In this document: positions 59,856 through 64,000 of the stretch, in pieces
How the letters are laid out: the number at the start of each line of letters is the position of its first letter
Numbering within the stretch: position 1 is the first letter of the stretch
Assembly (NCBI RefSeq): GCF_031432425.1
Contig: NZ_JAVKPH010000013.1
Location: forward strand, 49,235-113,234
Length of the DNA stretch: 64,000 nt
From: Ruixingdingia sedimenti
Lineage (GTDB): Bacteria > Pseudomonadota > Alphaproteobacteria > Rhodobacterales > Rhodobacteraceae
Reading direction: 5' to 3'
Position numbers and translations under genes: made by a program
Notes under the pieces: generated by a model
Databases searched by the model: none
Seen by the model: the letters and a program-made list of their open reading frames with translations, nothing else
Told to the model about the DNA's origin: nothing

Positions 59856-60326
59856 TCAGCCCGGCTCGCGCCCCAGGGGGCCGGGCCGGCGTTCCTCCGA
59901 CAACAGCACGTTCGCCTCGACCGAGCCGACGCCCGGCAGGGTCAGGATGCGGCGGCGCAGGATGCGTTCGAAATCCGCGATGTCGCGCGCGACCACGCGC
60001 AGGCGATAGTCGAACAGGCCCAGCACATGCTGCACCACCTGCACCTCGGGGATGGCGGTCACGGCGCGTTCGAAATCCTCGAGGCTGACGCGGCCCTTGG
60101 TGGCGAGCTTTACGCCCAGGAACACGGTGACGCCGAACCCCAGGGCGGCCTGATCCACCACCACCCGCTGGCCCGCCAGCACGCCCGCATCCTCCAGCCG
60201 CCGGATGCGGCGCCAGGCGGCGGGCTGGCTGAGGCCGAGCCGGCGGCCGAGCGCGCCCGCCGACAGCCCCGCATTGGCGGACAGGGCGCGCAGGATGGCG
60301 CGGTCGGTGTCGTCGAGGTCGATCAT
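59856..60326 (-). CDS. Lrp/AsnC-family regulator (second of a pair)
   Basis: A 156-aa Lrp protein: helix-turn-helix (LSAGALGRRLGLSQPAAWRR) and RAM domain (PEVQVVQHVLGLFDYRLRVV). ATG 60326 overlaps the stop of the preceding lrp gene (ATGA), so the two are made together and may form a heteromer. Target genes are not evident. Confidence 0.93.
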   Translation of the reverse strand: MIDLDDTDRAILRALSANAGLSAGALGRRLGLSQPAAWRRIRRLEDAGVLAGQRVVVDQAALGFGVTVFLGVKLATKGRVSLEDFERAVTAIPEVQVVQHVLGLFDYRLRVVARDIADFERILRRRILTLPGVGSVEANVLLSEERRPGPLGREPG

Positions 60327-60778
60327 ACCGGCAGGGTGCCTTCGTCCTTGATGGTGGCGATCAGCATCAGCGCCTCGATATCGGCGATATGGGGCAGGGT
60401 CAGGATGCGGCGGCGGTAGATCTGCTGGTAATCCGCCATGTCGCGCGCGATGACGCTCAGCCGCACGTCGACCCGGCCGAGGAAGCTGTCGATGCCCACG
60501 ACCTCCGGCACCTCGCGCGCGGCGGCGAGGAATTCGTCGAAGGCGCGCGGGTTGGTCTTGTCGAGCGTGAAGCGCAGCGCGACCTCGACCTCGTAGCCGA
60601 GCGCGCGCCAGTTCACCACCGCCTGCCGCGCCTTGACGATGCCCGCCGCGGTCAGCCGTTCCAGCCGCCGCCAGCAGGTGGCGGTGGTCAGCCCCGCGCG
60701 TTCGGCCAGATCGGCGGTGCCGAGCGCGGGATCGGCCAGAAGATGGCGCAACAGCCGCCGGTCGGTGTCGTCGAGCAT
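60323..60778 (-). CDS. Lrp/AsnC-family regulator (first of a pair)
   Basis: A 151-aa Lrp protein: MLDDTDRRLLRHLLADPALG, helix-turn-helix LTTATCWRRLERL and RAM domain (VPEVVGIDSFLGRVDVRLSV). It is only moderately like its overlapping neighbour. Paired overlapping Lrp genes often act together in amino-acid control. The 242-bp upstream gap to the Hint gene has AATTTT-CCGA-AAAATT (60918-60933), a dyad suited to an Lrp-type or other regulator. Confidence 0.93.
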   Translation of the reverse strand: MLDDTDRRLLRHLLADPALGTADLAERAGLTTATCWRRLERLTAAGIVKARQAVVNWRALGYEVEVALRFTLDKTNPRAFDEFLAAAREVPEVVGIDSFLGRVDVRLSVIARDMADYQQIYRRRILTLPHIADIEALMLIATIKDEGTLPV

Positions 60779-61020
60779 GGATTTTGCACCTGATGGCCAG
60801 TGTACGGATGATCCTTACGCCTCTACGCGCCATCCCGTCAAATCCATCTGTATCGCAAGGGGCGTCGAATCTGCCACAGTTCCGCCTCGAATGCAGCGCA
60901 AGTGCAGAAAAGAGCGCAATTTTCCGAAAAATTCGCGAATAATCGGCCCAGAGCAGCGGTGACAGGCGGCAAAGACCGCAGCGGCCGGAGTGTGAGTGAC
61001 ACGAGTACAGGCACCGGGCG
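60779..61020. promoter_or_regulatory. Divergent gap between the lrp pair and the Hint gene
   Basis: This AT-richer stretch carries AATTTT (60918-60923) and AAAATT (60928-60933), 6-bp arms in an inverted repeat. No sigma-70 pair is clear. Nothing else was recognised. Confidence 0.35.
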
Positions 61021-62157
61021 ATGACCGAACGGACCATCTATATCCTGCCGAAAAGCGGCGTGACCATCACGCGTGTCGGCGGCGGCGCAACCACCCATCA
61101 CGACATCATCGGCAATGCGCTGAACGGCGACGCCTTCAGTTGGGAAGTGCCCTACGACCTTGCGCTGACCTTTTCCGCGGAAAGCGTGGCGATCACGTTC
61201 GACGATGCCGATGGCGTGCTGTCCGACGATCCCTTCAGCGGCGCCGAGGTGGTGGACCAACGGCTGACCCAGCCTGTCACCGTCAACGGCGTGACCTACA
61301 CCCCTTCGCCGGAAACCCTCCGCTGGCAGTGGCCCCCGCCGGTCAATGTCGAGGATGAATACGAGGTCACGCTGTTCGATGGTCTGGGCAATGCCTATCA
61401 CATGGTGGGCGTGTCGATCACGCAGGGCTATACCTCCACCGTGGTGGGGGTGATGTTCGAGGGCCCGGCCCCGCCGCCGGGCACGACGCTTTATTACCTT
61501 CAGGGGGTGTCGGGCTATTCCGGCGCGGGCGAAAGCACGCCGATCCCCGACGGGGTGCCCTGTTTCCTCGCCGGCACCCGGATCGAGACGCCCGGGGGCC
61601 CCCGCGCGGTCGAGGATCTGCGGGCGGGCGACCGGGTGCTGACGCTCGACCACGGGGCGCAGCCCATCCGCTGGATCGGGCGCAGCATGGTCTGCGGGCT
61701 CGGCCCGCTGGCGCCGATCCGCATCGCGGCGGGCACCTACGGCAACCGGCGCGACCTTTGCGTGTCGCCCAACCACCGGCTGTTTCTGCGATCCGTCGCG
61801 GCGGAACTGCATTTCGGCGCGCATGAGGTGCTGGTGCCGGCCAAGTTCCTGATCGACGGCGCCCGCGTGCGCCCGGCGCCGAGGCTGAAGGCGATGTACC
61901 TGCATCTGCTGCTGGACCGGCACGAGGCGGTGTTTTCCGAGGGCATCGCCAGCGAAAGCCTGTTCGCGGGCGCGGTGGACCAGGGCGTGCTGGACGCCGC
62001 GGCGGTGGCAGACCTGCGCACGGCCTGCCCGGAACTGGTGCATCGGCTGTGCCGGCCCAGCCTGACGCGGGCAGAGACGCGGCTGTTGCTGGCAGCAGCC
62101 GGCGCGGACCTGCGCGGGGCGCGGCTGACAGAGGTGCGGGGCCTGCTGGCGGCGTGA
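61021..62157 (+). CDS. Hint-domain protein
   Basis: A 378-aa protein. The first 180 residues are beta-rich and unlike anything I know. A Hint_2 (intein/hedgehog-like) domain follows from about residue 180: PCFLAGTRIETPGGPRAVED with the nucleophile cysteine, the strand DLRAGDRVLTLD, and SPNHRLFLRS with the catalytic-type histidine. Such proteins are common in Rhodobacteraceae and often end in a Hint domain that may self-cleave or attach the N-terminal part. No signal peptide is visible. It is transcribed alone. Confidence 0.92.
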   Translation: MTERTIYILPKSGVTITRVGGGATTHHDIIGNALNGDAFSWEVPYDLALTFSAESVAITFDDADGVLSDDPFSGAEVVDQRLTQPVTVNGVTYTPSPETLRWQWPPPVNVEDEYEVTLFDGLGNAYHMVGVSITQGYTSTVVGVMFEGPAPPPGTTLYYLQGVSGYSGAGESTPIPDGVPCFLAGTRIETPGGPRAVEDLRAGDRVLTLDHGAQPIRWIGRSMVCGLGPLAPIRIAAGTYGNRRDLCVSPNHRLFLRSVAAELHFGAHEVLVPAKFLIDGARVRPAPRLKAMYLHLLLDRHEAVFSEGIASESLFAGAVDQGVLDAAAVADLRTACPELVHRLCRPSLTRAETRLLLAAAGADLRGARLTEVRGLLAA

Positions 62158-62196
62158 ATGAATTTCTCGCGTTTATGGCTGGTCGCGCATGAAGCG

Positions 62197-62221
62197 TTGA
62201 GTATAGAAACATAATACTCAA
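62197..62221. promoter_or_regulatory. Perfect dyad upstream of ilvC
   Basis: TTGAGTAT (62197-62204) and ATACTCAA (62214-62221) form a perfect 8-bp inverted repeat with a 9-base spacer, 67 bases before ilvC. It lies in the most AT-rich part of the 130-bp gap and could be an operator or a terminator-like hairpin for the Hint gene. No T run follows, so an operator is favoured. Confidence 0.5.
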
Positions 62222-62287
62222 AGATTGCACTGAATATCCCCGTACAATCCCTATCCTGCGCGCCATAACGCAACGAAAGGAACGCCG

Positions 62288-63310
62288 ATGCGCGTGTATT
62301 ACGACCGCGACTGCGACATCAACCTGATCAAGGACAAGAAGGTCGCCATCCTGGGCTATGGCAGCCAGGGCCATGCCCATGCGCTGAACCTGCGCGATTC
62401 GGGGGCGAAGAACCTCGTCGTCGCGCTGCGCGAGGGCTCGCCGTCGGCCAAGAAGGCCGAGGCCGAGGGGCTGAAGGTCATGGGCATCGCCGAGGCCGCC
62501 GCCTGGGCCGACCTGATCATGTTCACCATGCCCGACGAACTGCAGGCCGAGACCTACAAGAAATACGTCCACGACAACCTGCGCGAAGGCGCGGCGATCG
62601 CCTTCGCCCACGGCCTGAACGTGCATTTCGGCCTGATCGAGCCGAAAAAGGGCGTCGATGTCATCATGATGGCCCCCAAGGGCCCCGGCCACACCGTGCG
62701 CGGCGAATTCGTCAAGGGCGGCGGCGTGCCCTGCCTCGTGGCGGTGCATCAGGATGCGACCGGCAAGGCGATGGAAATCGGGCTCTCCTACTGTTCTGCC
62801 ATCGGCGGCGGGCGGTCGGGGATCATCGAGACCAACTTCCGTCAGGAATGCGAAACCGACCTCTTCGGCGAACAGGCGGTGCTGTGCGGCGGTCTGGTCG
62901 AACTGATCCGCATGGGCTTCGAAACGCTGGTCGAGGCGGGCTATGAGCCCGAGATGGCCTATTTCGAATGCCTGCACGAGGTGAAGCTGATCGTGGATCT
63001 GATCTACGAAGGCGGCATCGCGAACATGAACTACTCGATCTCGAATACCGCCGAATATGGCGAATACGTTTCGGGCCCGCGGATCCTGCCTTACGACGAA
63101 ACCAAGGCGCGGATGAAGGCGGTGCTGCAAGACATCCAGACCGGCAAGTTCGTGCGCGACTTCATGCAGGAAAACGCCGTCGGCCAGCCGTTCTTCAAGG
63201 CGACCCGCCGCATCAACGACGAACACCAGATCGAAAAGGTCGGTGAAAAGCTGCGCGCCATGATGCCCTGGATTTCCAAGGGCAAGATGGTCGACAAGGC
63301 GCGGAACTGA
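62288..63310 (+). CDS. ilvC: Ketol-acid reductoisomerase
   Basis: A 340-aa class I KARI, second step of valine, leucine and isoleucine synthesis. The NADPH fold is VAILGYGSQGHAHALNLRDS, and the catalytic domain has IMMAPKGPGHTVRGEF, GGGRSGIIETNFRQECETDL and YSISNTAEYGEY. CGAAAGGAAC precedes the ATG. Complete and single; a terminator follows. Confidence 0.98.
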   Translation: MRVYYDRDCDINLIKDKKVAILGYGSQGHAHALNLRDSGAKNLVVALREGSPSAKKAEAEGLKVMGIAEAAAWADLIMFTMPDELQAETYKKYVHDNLREGAAIAFAHGLNVHFGLIEPKKGVDVIMMAPKGPGHTVRGEFVKGGGVPCLVAVHQDATGKAMEIGLSYCSAIGGGRSGIIETNFRQECETDLFGEQAVLCGGLVELIRMGFETLVEAGYEPEMAYFECLHEVKLIVDLIYEGGIANMNYSISNTAEYGEYVSGPRILPYDETKARMKAVLQDIQTGKFVRDFMQENAVGQPFFKATRRINDEHQIEKVGEKLRAMMPWISKGKMVDKARN

Positions 63311-63319
63311 TGTATTCCC

Positions 63320-63347
63320 AGGGGCCGGGATTTTCCCGGCCCTCTTT
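63320..63347 (+). terminator. Rho-independent terminator after ilvC
   Basis: GGGCCGGG (63322-63329) and CCCGGCCC (63335-63342) form an 8-bp stem with an ATTTT loop and TCTTT after it. Confidence 0.85.
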
Positions 63348-63360
63348 GGGGTGCCCCGTC

Positions 63361-63482
63361 TCAGGCGCCCCAATCCAGCGAATTCGCCCCCAGGACGCGG
63401 GTGAAATGCCGCAGCGCCTCGGATCGGTTGTCCTTCCGCCAGATGGCCAGAAGGCTGAAATCGAAATGAAGATCGCTCACCG
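63361..63482 (-). pseudogene. 3' remnant of a LysR-type regulator cut by an IS element
   Basis: The last 40 or so codons read SDLHFDFSLLAIWRKDNRSE, then ALRHFTRVLGANSLDWGA and a stop, which fits the C-terminal end of a LysR effector domain (IWRKDNRSEALRHF is a common LysR tail). The reading frame is interrupted at about 63483 by the start of an insertion sequence. The rest of the gene should lie beyond the element, outside the window. It no longer encodes a full regulator. Confidence 0.7.
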
Positions 63483-64000
63483 GGGCTCTGTTGCACAAAT
63501 CCTGTGAGGGATTCATCTCGTGAATCCAGCATGGTAGCTGGGTGGCATGAGCAGACCGACACCCCCGACCTACAAGACCAGGAACTGGCCGGCCTATAAC
63601 GAAGCGCTCAAGCGCCGCGGCTCGCTGACGATCTGGTTCGATCCTGCCATGACCTGGGAAGCGGTGCCGACCGGCAGGCGCGGTCGACAGCGCGACTACG
63701 GCGATGCGGCGATCCAGACCTGCCTCACAATAAAGGTTCTTTTCGGCATGGCGCTCAGACAAACCACAGGGTTCGTCGAGAGCCTGCTTCGGCTGATGGG
63801 TCTGGACTGGGCGGTGCCCGACTTCAGCACGCTGTCGCGTCGCCAGAAGACGCTGAAGGTGAACATCCCCTACCGCGGTTCGGACGGTCCCTTGCACCTG
63901 CTGGTGGACAGCACCGGGATCAAGGTCGAGGGCGAAGGGGAGTGGAACGCCCGCAAGCATGGCGGCACGAAGCGGCGGGTCTGGCGCAAGATCCACATCG
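63483..64000 (+). mobile_element. IS5-family insertion sequence, left end
   Basis: GGGCTCTGTTGCACAAATC at the left edge has the form of an IS5-family terminal repeat. The transposase gene starts 63 bases inside. The right end and the target duplication are outside the window. The base composition is lower in GC than the neighbouring genes, in line with recent arrival. Confidence 0.85.
63547..64000 (+). CDS. IS5-family transposase, N-terminal part
   Basis: The first 151 codons of a DDE transposase; the end is outside the window. It begins MSRPTPPTYKTRNWPAYNEA, with FSTLSRRQKTL and the first catalytic aspartate in HLLVDSTGIKVEGEGEW. This is the IS5/IS1182-like group often found in alphaproteobacteria. 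The frame is open to the edge. Confidence 0.92.
   Translation, partial: MSRPTPPTYKTRNWPAYNEALKRRGSLTIWFDPAMTWEAVPTGRRGRQRDYGDAAIQTCLTIKVLFGMALRQTTGFVESLLRLMGLDWAVPDFSTLSRRQKTLKVNIPYRGSDGPLHLLVDSTGIKVEGEGEWNARKHGGTKRRVWRKIHI

Noticed and set aside
63310..63507. 65-aa plus ORF after ilvC
   Set aside because: It runs through the ilvC terminator and across the IS boundary, and has no ribosome site.
61418..63562. 714-aa minus ORF opposite the Hint gene and ilvC
   Set aside because: It spans two strongly supported plus-strand genes and ends in unrelated sequence; only the LysR remnant further right is real.
1..64000. CRISPR arrays, prophage genes, rRNA operons
   Set aside because: No regularly spaced direct repeats, no phage structural or integrase genes and no rRNA sequence were seen.

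Overview
The window is very GC-rich, has strong G/C third-codon bias and uses GTG and TTG starts freely. Its gene content is that of an alphaproteobacterium of the Rhodobacteraceae/Paracoccaceae (Rhodobacter/Paracoccus-like). The best clues are a malyl-CoA lyase that resembles my recollection of Rhodobacter sphaeroides Mcl1 almost throughout, at the same 318-aa length, a phaA-phaB pair, a TIGR02302-type 824-aa membrane protein, COQ9, UbiA, FtsE/FtsX and a Hint-domain protein. All family names are from reading the proteins; no database search was run.

Region 1 (1-15018) looks like an accessory catabolic island. It holds a GMC oxidoreductase (cut by the window edge), an aldehyde dehydrogenase, a FAD aromatic hydroxylase, an enoyl-CoA hydratase/isomerase-type protein, a complete TRAP transporter (DctM, DctQ, DctP), an enamidase-like amidohydrolase, a PF06684 protein, an amidase and a GntR regulator. 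A second part has an orphan TRAP binding protein, a TauD/TfdA dioxygenase and a divergent LysR regulator. The combination suggests uptake and breakdown of an N-heterocyclic or cyclic-amide carboxylate; the substrate is not known. Three promoters of the first part share the same short DNA words, which suggests one regulon.

Region 2 (15200-24995) is mixed: TauE/SafE exporter with GntR regulator, tRNA-Cys, glutathione transferase, mscL, alanine dehydrogenase with divergent Lrp regulator, rpsU, COQ9, quinone oxidoreductase and pheT. Region 3 (25100-30040) is the pyk - small membrane protein - rpmI - rplT - pheS block; a stand-alone ModA-like binding protein and a tiny membrane ORF lie between pheS and pheT.

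Region 4 (30100-46354) carries N-formylglutamate amidohydrolase, DUF1244, a DUF5671/pseudopilin-like pair, a DGC-domain protein, an MFS transporter, a D-amino-acid transaminase next to a dipeptide epimerase (murein peptide recycling), mcl1, accA, plsC-ftsX-ftsE and two large envelope proteins. Region 5 (46385-63310) is mostly core metabolism: lysA, a tiny lipoprotein, argH, a thioredoxin-like protein, an EAL phosphodiesterase, phaA, phaB, gshA, rsmE, ubiA, an OmpA protein, two overlapping Lrp genes, a Hint protein and ilvC. At the right edge an IS5-family element has cut a LysR-type gene.

Two families of intergenic palindromic repeats, three copies each, are scattered through the window. They and the catabolic island are the least ordinary features.
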